From contig QANZ01004226.1 in the NCBI GenBank assembly GCA_003254925.1, positions 1-64,000 on the forward strand: 64,000 nt of DNA, given 5' to 3'. Numbering within the stretch: the stretch's first letter is position 1; the number at the start of each line of letters is the position of its first letter. The stretch is from Chamaecrista fasciculata (Eukaryota; Streptophyta; Magnoliopsida; Fabales; Fabaceae). The notes beneath the pieces were generated by a model. That model did not search any database, was not told where the DNA came from, and saw only the letters and a program-made list of their open reading frames with translations. Below, in pieces: positions 1 through 11,136 of this stretch. A program made the position numbers and the translations under genes.

Positions 1-541
1 AAAACTATTAATACATAATAATATAATTACAAAAATATACAAACAAAAAATTTCTTTCTTCATATTTATTATTTTACCAATCAAATCTTTAATCACTTAT
101 TTCAAGAAGTAGATGGCAAATCATTAATTAATTTTAGAAATGAAAAACCCTAAAGCACTCTCATTTCAAATAGTTGATGACAAGTTGACAACTAGCCGCC
201 CGTTCCCTTTATTTTTCTCTTGGAAAATGAAAACACACCATTAATCTAGAATGAAGACAGGAAAGACTTTTTAACTCCCTTTGGCAACACTCATTTAATT
301 ATTTCTCACCCTTTTTCTCTTTCATCTCTCCCATTCTCCATCTCGTCTTCTTCATCTCTTCTTCCTTGAGGAAGCGACGGCCACGAAGAGTGAGACGACG
401 ACGGCGAAGAGGAAGCGACGACGTGTGTGTGTGAAGATGGCGTTGAGAGATGAAGAAGAGAGGAAGATGGCGTCGACGGCAGTAAGAAAGAAGAAGAAGA
501 AATGAAGAAATGAAGAAGGAAGGAACCGAAACCCTGAGTCT
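1..541. other. AT-rich flank, then purine-rich probable leader of the DRIP gene
   Basis: Positions 1-300 are AT-rich with no gene seen. Positions 300-540 change character: a CT-rich stretch followed by GA-rich repeats (GAAGAAGAGGAAG-like). This resembles a transcribed plant 5' leader. An acceptor-like TTTCAG lies shortly before the DRIP ATG (about 783-788), so part of this stretch could be a non-coding first exon. That is inference; no transcript evidence is available. Confidence 0.35.
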
Positions 542-755
542 AAACCGGTTTTTTTTTTTAATTCAGATCCAAAAAAAGCTTGGAAGAATCGGCTGAACCG
601 CCCAAACCGCCGGTTCTTGCCAGTTTTGGCGGTTCAAAGCCGGTTCGCCCGGTTCTTGTCCGGTTCTCTGCAATCCGATTTTCTCCACCAACTCGGACCG
701 GACTGGGGACCGATTCGCGGTCCAACCGGTTGAACCGGCCGGTCCGGTCCGGTTT
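542..755. mobile_element. GC-rich CCGGTT fold-back repeat
   Basis: About 214 bp far richer in GC than its surroundings. It starts AAACCGG and ends CCGGTTT, and is built of many CCGGTT/AACCGG units in both orientations, including a CGGTTCTTGCC-type core. The ends are complementary, with a possible TAA/TTA flank. This is typical of plant non-autonomous fold-back elements. It produces spurious open frames on both strands (580-861 and 558-968). It ends 54 bp before the start codon of the next gene, so it probably sits in that gene's leader or leader intron. Confidence 0.6.
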
Positions 756-809
756 TAATAACATTGATTTGAATGCGTTATCTTTCAGTACAGTTTTAGC
801 TTCAGCGAC

Positions 810-3800
810 ATGGCGAGCCAAGCAGTCCAAATTCAGAGGGAGACGATACAAGCATTCATGACATGCCCTCTCTGTCATAACCTCTTCAATGAAGCTACCA
901 CCATATCCCTCTGTCTTCATACATGTCCGTTTCTCTCCTCTCTCGATATTGTTGGTTATGCTCTTCATCTGCCTTTGTTCCTGCTCTGCTTACAACCGCC
1001 TTCGTTGATTGTGTGTTTTGTTGTGACTTGCGCTTTGCTTTCTTCTCCAATTTATTTTCTAATTTTCAATTCCACGCTCATCTATCAATGTTAGGTGTCT
1101 TGGTATTATGCGTTTTCTCTTTTAAATTCTCAACCTCGCTTTGCGTTATTTACTTACACGTTTTGCTTCTCGTAACTTAGGTTTACTGGATGAAATTCCT
1201 TAAATCTTTTCTGATGCTCTACTTTGATTCTTTTAAATGCGAGCGGCCAGAATTGGTAATCTGAGTATTTTGGGCTCGCATGAGGACTCATTCTTTTCGT
1301 GGATGATCCTGGTATTAATTATCTGTGCAATACGCATTTAGTGACTTTTATTATTAATTTATAAAAATATTATGAAAAACGTTAAACAGTAGTTGTTGAC
1401 TTGTTGTACTGACGGAGCAATTGTACCTGAGATTAACATCCTTTTCCATAACTGATGATTGTTTGCTTAGATTTCTACAATTTTGAATGATGTGGAAAAG
1501 AATCGTGTCATTTATGTCACTTCAAGCGTTCTTTCAATTTTTCAGTATAGGGAACTCAGGTGGCTGTATTATCAATGTTTCCCTCCTCTTTACTTATACT
1601 TCGGGTGTTTTGTAATCAAGTTAGGTTCAAATGTCAGCACAAGTAAGCCCCTGAACGGGACATCCTTTTTCTTTAGTACAGATGCAACCCATCTTGTTGA
1701 TACTAGGGTGCTAGGCCTAGGACAACTGGTTTTTGGTATATCAAATTTCAAAGCCTCTATATTCTCTCTTAAATAGGTATCTTCATCTGTTCTTTCTATA
1801 ATTCTGTGCAATTTAAGGAATGTATATGTGGTGGAACTTCAGAGTTGAGATTATGCTGACTTTATAGTTTTGACAGCCCACCATATTTATGTGATGATCG
1901 AATTCTGCTCTCACACTGTCTAGGCTCTAACTAATGTTCTGAGAACAATTTCCGAGCATCTTTTGTATAATACACTGAGAAGTTAGCCCTGAACCAGTTT
2001 GCAGGAAGTGCATATACGAGAAACTCTCAGATGAGGAGGTGGATTCCTGTCCAATATGCAATATTGATCTAGGCTGTCTTCCAGTGGAAAAACTCAGGTA
2101 GCTTGAATTTGCACGCTTACTCTCCTTTTTCTCCCCTCTCATTTTAGTATACTCTTGTTTGTTTGTATAAGAGAGCCTGTGGTTGCCTCTGTACAGATAC
2201 ATACATATGAACAACCTCTACTTTCCTCGTATTCTCTCTTTTTTTTTGTCTTTCTAAGCTAATTAATCTTGTTCTGCAATCTTTTATAGATTTCTACTTT
2301 CTAGTATATATGGTGACATGACATGAAACTTCAGGACTTGATTCTCAATAATATCTTGATCTTCTACTATATGTTTCTGAAAATTTTTGGTTGAACTCTT
2401 TATTTTTCTCCCAAATCATAAAGTACCGATTGCAGCATCTTTTGTAACTGATGTAACAAATAACTATGTAGTTGTTTGCCTATCAGTCTATCACAATTTT
2501 TTTTTACTGAGTTGCATCTAGCAACATTAACATAGTCTGATAATTTGTACAAGGCATCTTCTGCCTAAAATGTGAAGATTGCAAACTGGTTCAGCAAAAA
2601 TAAGAGGTAAAGACAGCGTAGCCTATGAGCTTTGCATTTGAATCTTACTTCAGCTTTTTTTTTTTGGTAAATTTTTTATTGTAAAAACATGAATCATATG
2701 TTTTTATTGGTAATTTTTTATTTAAAAACATAAATCATATGATTATTGGTGAACACTGATATTTATATGGTAGTTCAATGTGAAAACCTCAGTCAGAGTA
2801 ACGTCTTCCTCAGCTCCAAGCGTAGTTCAACATGTCTTTTAAACTTGAATTAGTTATTTCTTTAGAAACTTCATGTTGTCTGATAAATCTGGGTACCTGT
2901 TGTTTCTGTGCAGGCCAGATAACAATGTGCAAGATATTAGGTCAAAAATTTTCCCTTTCAGAAGAAGAAAGATCAAGGTCCCAGAAATTGTGCCTTCAAC
3001 ATCTCTGCCAGTGAAAAGGAAGGAAAGATCACTTTCATCCTTGGTGGTTAGTGCTCCAAAAGTTTCAAAACAGACTGGCACGGGAGAGAGAACAAAAACT
3101 GGTCCAAGAAAGGCTTCTTCTTTACATCGATGCAATTTTGGTCTTGAAGAAAACATAAAAAAGGAAGAAACATATGCTGAAGATAATCCAGTAAGCTCAC
3201 ATTGACATGATTCATCAAATATAATTGCACAAATTAAATGAGAGTCAGATGTGGGTTATGTGACACTGGGACTTTGTTTTATGTAATTATGCTCGTGCAT
3301 TATCATTGTTTTCTTGTAGGATTCTTTCATGTCTGAGCCTTCTAAGAAGTATAGGCCCAATGAAGATACAGAGAATAATGCTGAACTTACAGAAGGGAAG
3401 GTTGACCTATGGACGCCTTTGAACTGTCTTGTTGAAGCTGCCAACAGAACAAAGTCCAGCAAATCAAATTCACTAGGAACTTCTCTTACCAAAGTAGAGT
3501 GTCCAACTACACCTCTTGGTGGACTTGATATGCCTGAAATCACAACCATATCTGAATCAGCTTCTGCCATGAAGAATGAATTACAGATGCCAAAAACCAA
3601 AAACGTGGATAATGGACATACAAAAAAACATGGAAATGATAAGGATTTAGACCTGCCTTCAGAATCAGTGAAGCGCCCACTGAAGCGCAGGAGAAAGCCC
3701 AATCCTGATGGTCAGAAAAGTGCACCTGCAGCATCTGAGAAGTGTGCCTCTGCCCAAGTCATGTTAGATGCAACTGGGGGCAGGTGCAGTAGAAAGAGCA

Positions 3801-5087
3801 GTCCTATTTGGTTTTCATTAGTTGCTTCAGAAGACCAGTAAGTCACTTTATTGTATATGAAAATCTTTGTTGTTTAAAAAAGTGTTGATCTTTCATTAAT
3901 ATTCGGTTAATTTGTCGATATTAATTATCAGGAAAGCAGATGTTCCCTTGCCGCAGATCTCTGCTTGCTATGTAAGAATAAAGTAAGTCACCTGATACCA
4001 TTATCTGTTGCAAATTAAGTGTTAAATCGCTTACACATGTCTGATAACTATGTACTCTGCTTCTTTCTATAGTTATAACTGGTCTTTTCCTCCAGAATGT
4101 ATCTTGTCACAAAAATTATCATCAGGGTTTTACATCCCTGCGCAAACAATTGCATGCTGCGCAGAGATAGTCTTATTTTCTTTTTTATTTCCGTTCAATT
4201 GGTTCAGAATCAACTTATTTTTGTCACATTACTTTATACATATATGTATATATTTATATATATGTTTTTTTTCTTAGATGGACATGCCAAGCACACCGCC
4301 ATATAATGTATTTGTGGGATTTATACTGTAATCATTTCACACTAAATGATCATGAAAATGTTTGTGTACTTAATTTGTGCACATGATCTATACACTTCGA
4401 AGATTAAGGTGTTTCCGCTTATTTTGTGATCATACTTTAAGAGTTATTGTAAAAAATGACTTTGTAAGTCTATATGATATACATGACTTCCTTTTGGCTG
4501 TTTCCTTCCCTTCATTTAGCTTTTAAGTTATTGTTTATGCATAGTGGAGTTGTTCATTGAAATGGTTTTCATGTGATAGTTTAGAAGGGTCAGTTTCTGA
4601 TCATTGTCCGGTTCACAGATGTTCATAGTAGAATTTATAGTTGTCATATATAATCATTTGAACTGTTTTACTTTGACTAATGTGGGCTCTCTATATCTTT
4701 CCTTTTATCGTCACAAGTGTCTAATAATTCTTGTTCATTGCCTCATCATAGGGACGGTACTGTACCTGTATTGCTTATCCAAAAGTACCTTGTAAAAAAA
4801 CTTAATCTTGCCAGTGAATCAGAGGTGAGTTCGTTATATGATCCTAGTACTCTGTCTGTCCTAGTGTCCTATACATATGTAAATAACGTTATGATGTGGT
4901 TTGATAGGTGGAGATAATGTGTCGTGGTCAACCAGTGGTGCCAACGTTGGAACTGCATAAGTTGGTAGATATGTGGTTCAGAACAGCGTCTACCTCAAAA
5001 AAGATACCAGCATTTGTGGGCTCCTCAGCTAAGGACTTTGTCATGGTTTTATCGTATTGTCGAAAGCCCTTGGCTTCTGCCGCTTGA
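810..5087 (+). CDS. DRIP2: E3 ubiquitin-protein ligase DRIP1/DRIP2-like (RING finger)
   Basis: Coding exons: 810-924, 1998-2097, 2914-3190, 3320-3837, 3932-3982, 4752-4824, 4908-5087. All junctions are GT/AG and sum to 1314 nt (437 aa plus stop). Residues 19-59 form a C3HC4 RING: C19, C22, C35, H37, C40, C43, C56, C59. The first intron splits the RING inside CLHTFCRKC. After it come KLRPDNNVQDIRSKIFPF, a basic and Ser-rich middle with RPLKRRRKPN, and a conserved C-terminus (VPVLLIQKYLVKKL; IPAFVGSSAKDFVMVLSY) resembling the ubiquitin-like RAWUL fold of Polycomb RING proteins. In Arabidopsis, DRIP1/2 ubiquitinate the drought factor DREB2A in the nucleus. The family match is strong; whether it is the DRIP1 or DRIP2 orthologue is not resolved. 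Confidence 0.93.
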
Positions 5088-5374
5088 CATACACTAACAT
5101 ACAGATTTAACATATATCAACTACTTGTTCATGGTTTTCATCCTTTCTCACTTTTTTATCCATTGTCATCCTTAGAGATCAAAATGAGAATGAAATTGTA
5201 AGTCATCTATGATATTTATAGGGTACACTTTAACATCTATGGGGACTTTTGCCTGGCATGTCACACACACAATAGCCGTTAGATTGCTTCTTCCTTCTTG
5301 GACACCCCTCCCCAGCCAGTCAGCCACCCTCCCCAAAAAAGAGTTATATATATATATATATATATATTTGTATA

Positions 5375-5560
5375 AACTAAGAGTATCTACTGTCGGGAAC
5401 AGTGAGTAATTCCTTTATCGCGAGTCCTTCACTTAAAGGTAAACGGCAAGCCATATAATGCTTTCAATACTCAAAAGTGGGATTTGAATCTCCACCATTG
5501 ATTAAGGGACCAAGTGACGAATCACTAGGCACTCATGTGGTTAAAAAAGTTCTATTTGTA
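5375..5560 (-). mobile_element. SINE-like tRNA-derived repeat (minus strand)
   Basis: Read on the minus strand, 5475-5500 contains GGTGGAGATTCAAATCCCA, which resembles a tRNA/SINE B box (GGTTCGANNCC). It is followed by low-copy-looking sequence and bordered by an AT microsatellite. Plant tRNA-related SINEs carry such internal pol III promoters. I cannot see a clear A box or target-site duplication, so the limits are approximate. Confidence 0.35.
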
Positions 5561-5780
5561 ACAAGTGAACTTAAATCATCGAAACTTGTAATATATTTGA
5601 AATCAAAATGCATATTTTAATTTACTAAATCTAGTTTATATAGAATAAGTAATGTGAAGAAATGGGCAATGTTAAAGATTTAGATCCTTTAATGTATTAA
5701 AAAAATACATATTTTAATTAAATGATCAAATTAAACTAATCTAATCATCTCTCTAAAACATATGATGTAAAGAAAAAAAA

Positions 5781-6206
5781 GGCTAAAGTGCACTTTTGGT
5801 CCCATAACTTTGGCAAAGGTTTCAATTTGGTCTCATAACTATTTTTGTTGCAATTTTGGTCCCATAACTTTGGAAAAGGTCTCAATCTGGTCTCAACTTT
5901 TTTTGTTGCAATTTTGGTCTCATAACTTCTAAAAACGTCTCACCGTTGGTCCCAAGCTGATTTCCACCCGTCCCATAACTTCACCCTATTTGCCACGTGA
6001 TCATCCAACTCAGTATGTCAGATCATCTTTGACGACAGATAATGGATGGAAATAAGTATTGGGACCAACGGTGAGACGTTTTCAAAAGTCATGGAACCAA
6101 ATTGAGACCTTTGCCAAAGTTATGAGATCAAAATTGCAACAAAAAAAGTTATGGGACCAAATTGAAACCTTTGTCAAAGTTATGGGACTAAAAGTGCATT
6201 TTAGCC
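5781..6206. mobile_element. Fold-back MITE, family A (copy 1)
   Basis: It starts GGCTAAAGTGCACTTTTGG and ends with the complement (CTAAAAGTGCATTTTAGCC). The long arms are made of repeated units such as TTTTGGTCCCATAACTTTGG and TCAATTTGGTCTCATAACT, each followed by TTTTTGTTGCAA. The arms pair with each other, and the centre holds unrelated sequence. It carries no transposase. A second copy lies at 10220-10612. Confidence 0.8.
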
Positions 6207-6399
6207 AAGAAAAAATGGTTACCTTAAAAAAAACTTATTGTCATTTTGAAGATACTTATTAAATGAAAACAAAATTGACTAATTTTTTTTTTTTCTTTTT
6301 TAATTTCCTAATAAGCTAGGACTTATGTTTTTAGTTTTTACTGTTCTTTTGGTGGGTTTGCCTATCGGCAAAATAATTTGAAGATATAAATATATATTT

Positions 6400-6924
6400 G
6401 GTTAAAAGGCTATTTTGGTCCTAAATGTATGCTATAATGTTCATTTTGATATATTATGTTTCAAAATATTTAAATTGGTCCTAAATGTTTACAAAATGTT
6501 TTATTCTGGTCCCAAACTATTGAATATGACTTGTTTCAAGTTTAAACGTGACAAGTTTAGAGCTACGTATTGTTTTCAAAGAGTACTTTCTCTATCTAGT
6601 TGGAGCCGTAAGCAAACGAGGTCAATTCGGTCCTAAAAGTAGACTGCTCATTTTATAGTTAAACAAGCAAAGTTGATCATATCTCTGTCGTTTCAAATTC
6701 GAATGCGACGAATATAGAGTTATGAATTCCTCTTAACAAGTCCTTTAAACTCGAAATGAGAGACGAGAAAAATATGACCAAATTCAATTATTTGGGATCA
6801 AAATGAAACATTTTACCAACATTTACAACCAAAGTAAATAATTTTGCCAACATTTAAGACCAATTTGAATATTTTGAAACATAATGGACCAAAATAAATA
6901 TTAAGACCAAAATGACCCTTTGAA
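6400..6924. mobile_element. Fold-back repeat (TTTTGGTCCTAAATGT type)
   Basis: The left end reads GGTTAAAAGGCTATTTTGGTCCTAAATG. The right end is its imperfect complement, AGACCAAAATGACCCTTTGAAC. Internal arms repeat the pairing (CATTTTGATATATTATGTTTCAAAATATT against AATATTTTGAAACATAATGGACCAAAAT). This is a non-autonomous inverted-repeat element that codes for nothing. Confidence 0.65.
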
Positions 6925-7122
6925 CAAAGACTATTTAGGATATTGCTTCAGAAAATTTCATCTCGTCGACGTTCGTCAAACTGTGAAGTGTGAATGTTGT
7001 AAATAAACAACATTTCAATCATATATAAACAATCCTAGAGGGTTGAGGGAGTACGGTACGAGTGTTCGAGTCAGATCTTCTTTACCCCTCGCCGGAAGAA
7101 GCATTAGGCATATCGCATAAAC

Positions 7123-8578
7123 ATGCAGCAGGTAATCCAAAACCCTAATTGAATCCTCCTTCACGATGTCTTTTTTTTCTTGTTCTAATTTTTAATCAAT
7201 TTTTCCAAAATCTTTGATTAACAAGGGCGGAGGATCAGATACAGAAGTCACATGGGAGGATCAGCAGAATATCAACAAGTTTGGAAGGTTGAATAATCGC
7301 TTTCACGAGCTTGAGGATGAGATCAAAATCGCCAAGGTAACTCCTAATTTCATCTTCCTGCTTACAACTACGAAAAGGATTTTGACGATACTAGTACTGA
7401 ATATGGATGAAATCCAAAGGGAATACATGTTTCGGAAAGAATGCCATACGATAACCTATCCGTTATGCACGCTCTGAGGATTGGCTGGTTATTTAGCTCT
7501 CCTAAATTAGGACAACCTTAAAGATTCATTATCTTTATTTCTAAGTCACCAAATGCGTTCAAATGTTATCAATATTTTTTAATCCTTAGAGGCAGGACTT
7601 TAATCGTATGCTCTCTGATGCATGATCTGGCTGTATAGGTAGCAAAACATTCCCAGGATCTACTGGACAATGAGCAAAGTACAGTGGGGATGAGTGGTAT
7701 CAGGCTATCAGAGGAATTAGGTATCTGATTCTGAAAGGCCTAAACTCTTGCCTACTCCCTCAACTTCACTCAACTAAATGAGTTAAGAATTAGATAGAAA
7801 CTTAGAATCAGAGGCCTATGCCCTTGACAGCCCGAGGAAAAACTTGCTACAATTTATTCCTGTGCGTTCTGCTGAGAAAATGTCGTATAATTACCATTAC
7901 CAACATTAAATGTTGTGGGCTAGCTGGCGATGACAATTCTAATTTGACTCTAGTGAACAGTTTGCTAAGACTTTTCCTTTTTTTTTTTTAAAGGAAGATA
8001 GGTCTTACCAATACATATATCTGGTGGGAGTTTAATAGTTCATCTATCTTGTAGCTTCTATCGTTGGCTTGATTGAACTTCAGGCATCGGTGGAGTATCA
8101 CTCATTCTGTAGCTTCCTGTTAGGAATTTTTTGGGAGGAAGAAACATGGAACCACTCATAAACTTTTTTTTCTTTTTTCTCATGATTTTGCTTTATTCAT
8201 AGCTCCATCAATTCAAATAAAAGAGGGGCCTATAAATAGGCTTACAATACCAACCGAAAAGGAGAAATTCTCTCACAAAGATGATAGCTACTACCAAACT
8301 CAATAAAATAAATAATTTAAACAAATTAATCCCTAATACTAGGTCAAACTCAGAAAAAGNTCACTGATGAAGAGGTTGTTCGATTTCAAATAGGAGAGGT
8401 ATTTGCCCATGTGCCAAAGGATACAGTTGAGAACAGGATAGAGGAAATGAAGGAGGTGACAAGCCAGAAATTGGTGAAACTTGAAGAGGAGAAGGAATCG
8501 GTGCTCACACAGATGGCTGAACTGAAGACAATTTTGTATGGAAAGTTCAAGGACTCGATCAATCTTGAGGAGGAGTAA
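7123..8578 (+). CDS. PFD4: Prefoldin subunit 4, incomplete in this assembly
   Basis: Exons seen: 7123-7131 (Met-Gln-Gln), 7226-7336 ([20 protein letters not shown] onward), and the last exon from 8361 to the stop at 8576-8578 ([20 protein letters not shown] to [11 protein letters not shown]). The sequence is a clear match to plant prefoldin 4, a coiled-coil subunit of the hexameric co-chaperone that passes unfolded actin and tubulin to CCT. Family members have about 15 residues (EKCENLEDA-like) between the AK at the end of exon 2 and TDEE. They are absent here. The N at 8360 stands at exactly that place, with unrelated LTR-like sequence upstream. With the missing part the protein would be about 126 aa, close to the family length. 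The gene is probably intact in the organism and broken by an assembly gap. A telobox-like AAACCCTAA lies just inside intron 1 (about 7140). Confidence 0.88.
8118..8359 (+). mobile_element. Truncated LTR-like sequence inside the prefoldin 4 gene
   Basis: From 8118 the sequence begins TGTTAGGAATT, like a plant Copia-type LTR start. It contains a TATA-like GGGGCCTATAAATAGG (about 8223-8239), then AT-rich leader-like DNA, and stops abruptly at the N (8360). The other end of the element is not in the window. I infer an unresolved LTR retrotransposon collapsed at the N. It could also be ordinary intron DNA. Confidence 0.4.
8360..8360. other. Single N at a probable contig join
   Basis: An isolated ambiguous base sits where about 45 nt of prefoldin 4 coding sequence and its splice acceptor are missing. 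It is best read as a placeholder for a gap of unknown size. Confidence 0.7.
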
Positions 8579-9929
8579 TAGTTTTTTCCTTGTTGGTAGA
8601 TTTCTAAAACTCTGTTAATGTGATTTCCTTGCTTCTAGCATCTTAGACAACTGTAGACCTTCGGATGTTCAGTCATATGGTATATCGTCGTTTCATTTGT
8701 GTCTTTTGTTTGCCACCCGTGTTACCCGTTGGCTTCTTAATTCCTTTACTTCGATGGTAGTATAATTGAAAGTAAACTTGAATAACTCGCAACATTTTCC
8801 TCTGAAAGCAGATGATGGAGAAAGAGCTTCACATATGCTAACGTCCACTCTGTAATATCTGGTCTCTATTTCTTACTCGTTGATCGACTTCTTTTCTTTT
8901 GAATAGCTTGCTGTGATGAATATTTTCTCTGAAGTTATATTTTATCAAGTCATAATGAAGCTATTCATCTTTGCTTTTTAACGTATGAATTGTTTTATAT
9001 GAAATGAATATTTAAAATAAGTAGCGTACTCGGTTTAACACATCAGAATTTATCAATTAAAAGTATCTGTTAATGTTCCTAGTACCAACTCAGTAGGAAT
9101 TTATCATTTGCTGACAAAAACAAGCCTTCCGGTAAAAGAGAACTAGTCAACCACAAAGAACAATTTGCTAATGGAATTCTTGTTTAAATTTCTTTACAAC
9201 ACGAACACATGTCGCGTCAATTCAAAGCAAAAAATGGGTGCTAAATGGCTAAATCTCACTCATTGTTCTAAGCCACCGATGGGTACAACTTATCTATTGA
9301 GTATTCAAAATAGGCCATGCCTCAAAAAAGCATTATTGCATTTTGAGATTAACCATCCAGTCCATACAATACAAGAAAGAATCATTCCTTATAAAACTCA
9401 AAATTTGTTTACATCAATAAGCCCTGCCAGTTCCAGACACACACATGACACACCTTTACATGAACATTATAAACACAGGACAGCAAAACCAAAACGGGTG
9501 GATTGGTTAGAGTCAGTTGGAACCAGTGGTTTTCTCCCTTGACTCCTAGTTGCCAACATAAAACTTCCAAGGAGGCATCCAAATTCTCTTTTACCAAACA
9601 AATTACATGATAGTGTCACGTGACAAGGAAGACAAACATAAACTGTATAAGATATATACATTCGTTTATGGCTTGCTGCTATCCAAATAAGATTCATCTT
9701 TCAATTCCATTAAGACTTGCTATATCTTATGCTTATTTTCTCACTGACGTAATATCATCATGTAAAACATCGAAATCCGTTGTTAAGGAGAGCTGGCCGA
9801 TAGTTGTTTTAGATTTCATCATAAATCAGAGTCTCAAGTTCACTACTTGCATGGCGTCCTTGCGTTTTCTGGCTATGTTATGTATGTGCATCTCTAGAAT
9901 CTCCCTCTTTACACAAAATATCCAATGCT
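8579..9929. other. Spacer between convergent genes; no gene seen
   Basis: This is the tail-to-tail interval between prefoldin 4 (+) and the DUF1685 gene (-). It should contain both 3' untranslated regions. The open frame at 9165-9542 has no recognisable family and no exon-like context, so I do not call it. Confidence 0.6.
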
Positions 9930-11136
9930 TCAAAAAGTTTGCAGTACAGAGCAAGCAACGGCTTGTGCCCAGTGCCTTATCTTTGTTTTCACTTGTTCGG
10001 GGTCCTCCCCTGCATCAATCAATCACACAAACAAAAATAAATGAAATCACATTTGCATTAATGGTAAAATAAATTAAAAAAATTGAGCATAAAAAAAGAA
10101 CAATAAACAATTTAAGGAGCAAAAAAAAAATTCGCTTTATAATTCAGGGATCAAAATGAAGTTTTGAATTGCAAAAATGAGGTTGGTTTCATAATTCATA
10201 GTAGTAATAATAATTAAAAGGCTAAAGTGCACTTTTGGTCCCATAACTTTGGCAAAGGTCTCAATTTGGTCTCATAACTTTTTTTTTGTTGCAATTTTGG
10301 TTCCATAACTTTTGAAAATGTCTCACCGTTGGTCTGATTTCCATCCATTATTTGCCGTTAAAGATGATCTGGCATACTGAGTTGGATGATGATGTGGCAA
10401 ATATGGGTGAAGTTATGGGATAGATGGAAATCAGCTTGAGACCAACGGTGGGACGTTTTCAGAAGTTATGGGACCAAAATTGCAACAAAAGAAGTTATGG
10501 GACCAAATTCAGACCTTTGCCAAAGTTATAGGATCAAAATTGCAACAAAAAAAGTTATAGGACCAAATTGAAATCTTTACCAAAGTTATGAGATCAAAAG
10601 TGAACTTTAGCCAAATATAAACCACGAATTCATCTCAAACCTGGGCTACAAATCTTCCAGGATTCAGAATCACTCTTAGTGCTTCCAAAGGAGGAACAAC
10701 GATCGCCGAGGCTTTGAGGAGTAGAGACTGAATCACTAGACGTAGACGGAGAAAGCTGGCGATTGACGGCGAAATAGAGATCAAGAGCCGGCAAGGTGTT
10801 GCAGAGCCCTTGGCCGTCTTCTTCGTTGAATCCAAACCCTAATTCTATACTACCTTTCAGCTCATTCAGATCCTCGTCCGTCAGATCCTCGCTATAATCC
10901 TGAACCTGAATCCGAATGCTCTTCCTTCGCTCTTGCCCTAGAATCTGCCTCCGCCTCTTCTCCCACAAGATGTCTCGCCGCGTCTCGCACAACGAAAGCT
11001 GCTTCGCCAGCCGCTTCCTCTTCTGCCACGGCGGCGCCACCGACATCTGCTGCACCTCCTCCTCTGAATCTCTCAGAGACGACGACGACGACGATGCCGA
11101 CAGAGAACGCCGTTGCTTCTCACCTTTCACACACAT
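9930..11136 (-). CDS. DUF1685 family protein
   Basis: Two exons on the minus strand: 11136-10641 and 10009-9930, 576 nt in total, 191 aa. Exon 1 holds a Ser-rich N-terminus, a basic stretch (WQKRKRLAKQLSLCETRRD), then the diagnostic LTDEDLNELKGSIELGFGF and CNTLPALDLYFAVNRQ. It ends SWKICSPG at a GT donor. The acceptor at 10010 joins in frame to EDPEQVKTKIRHWAQAVACS and ends LQTF. That conserved tail (DPEEVK..L.WAQ.VAC in relatives) confirms the splice. The longer unspliced reading frame stops four codons past the donor. The function of DUF1685 is unknown. The intron carries a family A MITE ending 28 bp from the donor. Confidence 0.88.
10220..10612. mobile_element. Fold-back MITE, family A (copy 2), in the DUF1685 intron
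   Basis: It starts GGCTAAAGTGCACTTTTGG and ends AAAGTGAACTTTAGCC. Its repeated arm units match those of the copy at 5781-6206 (CCCATAACTTTGGCAAAGGT, TTGTTGCAATTTTGG, GTCTCACCGTTGG). It lies wholly within the intron of the minus-strand DUF1685 gene. Confidence 0.8.

Larger units (their letters stand above)
5088..7122. other. Intergenic spacer filled with repeats
   Basis: The spacer between the DRIP gene and prefoldin 4 holds an (AT)n run at 5345-5368, a tRNA-derived SINE-like stretch, and two separate fold-back elements (listed individually). The final part, 6930-7122, should contain the promoter and short leader of the prefoldin gene. No further coding potential was seen. Confidence 0.6.

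Noticed and set aside
558-968. Arg/Gly/Thr-rich open frames on both strands
   Set aside because: They come from the GC-rich CCGGTT repeat and overlap the DRIP first exon on the wrong strand or frame.
9165-9542. 125-codon open frame between prefoldin 4 and the DUF1685 gene
   Set aside because: No recognisable domain, no splice context, and overlaps likely 3' untranslated DNA.
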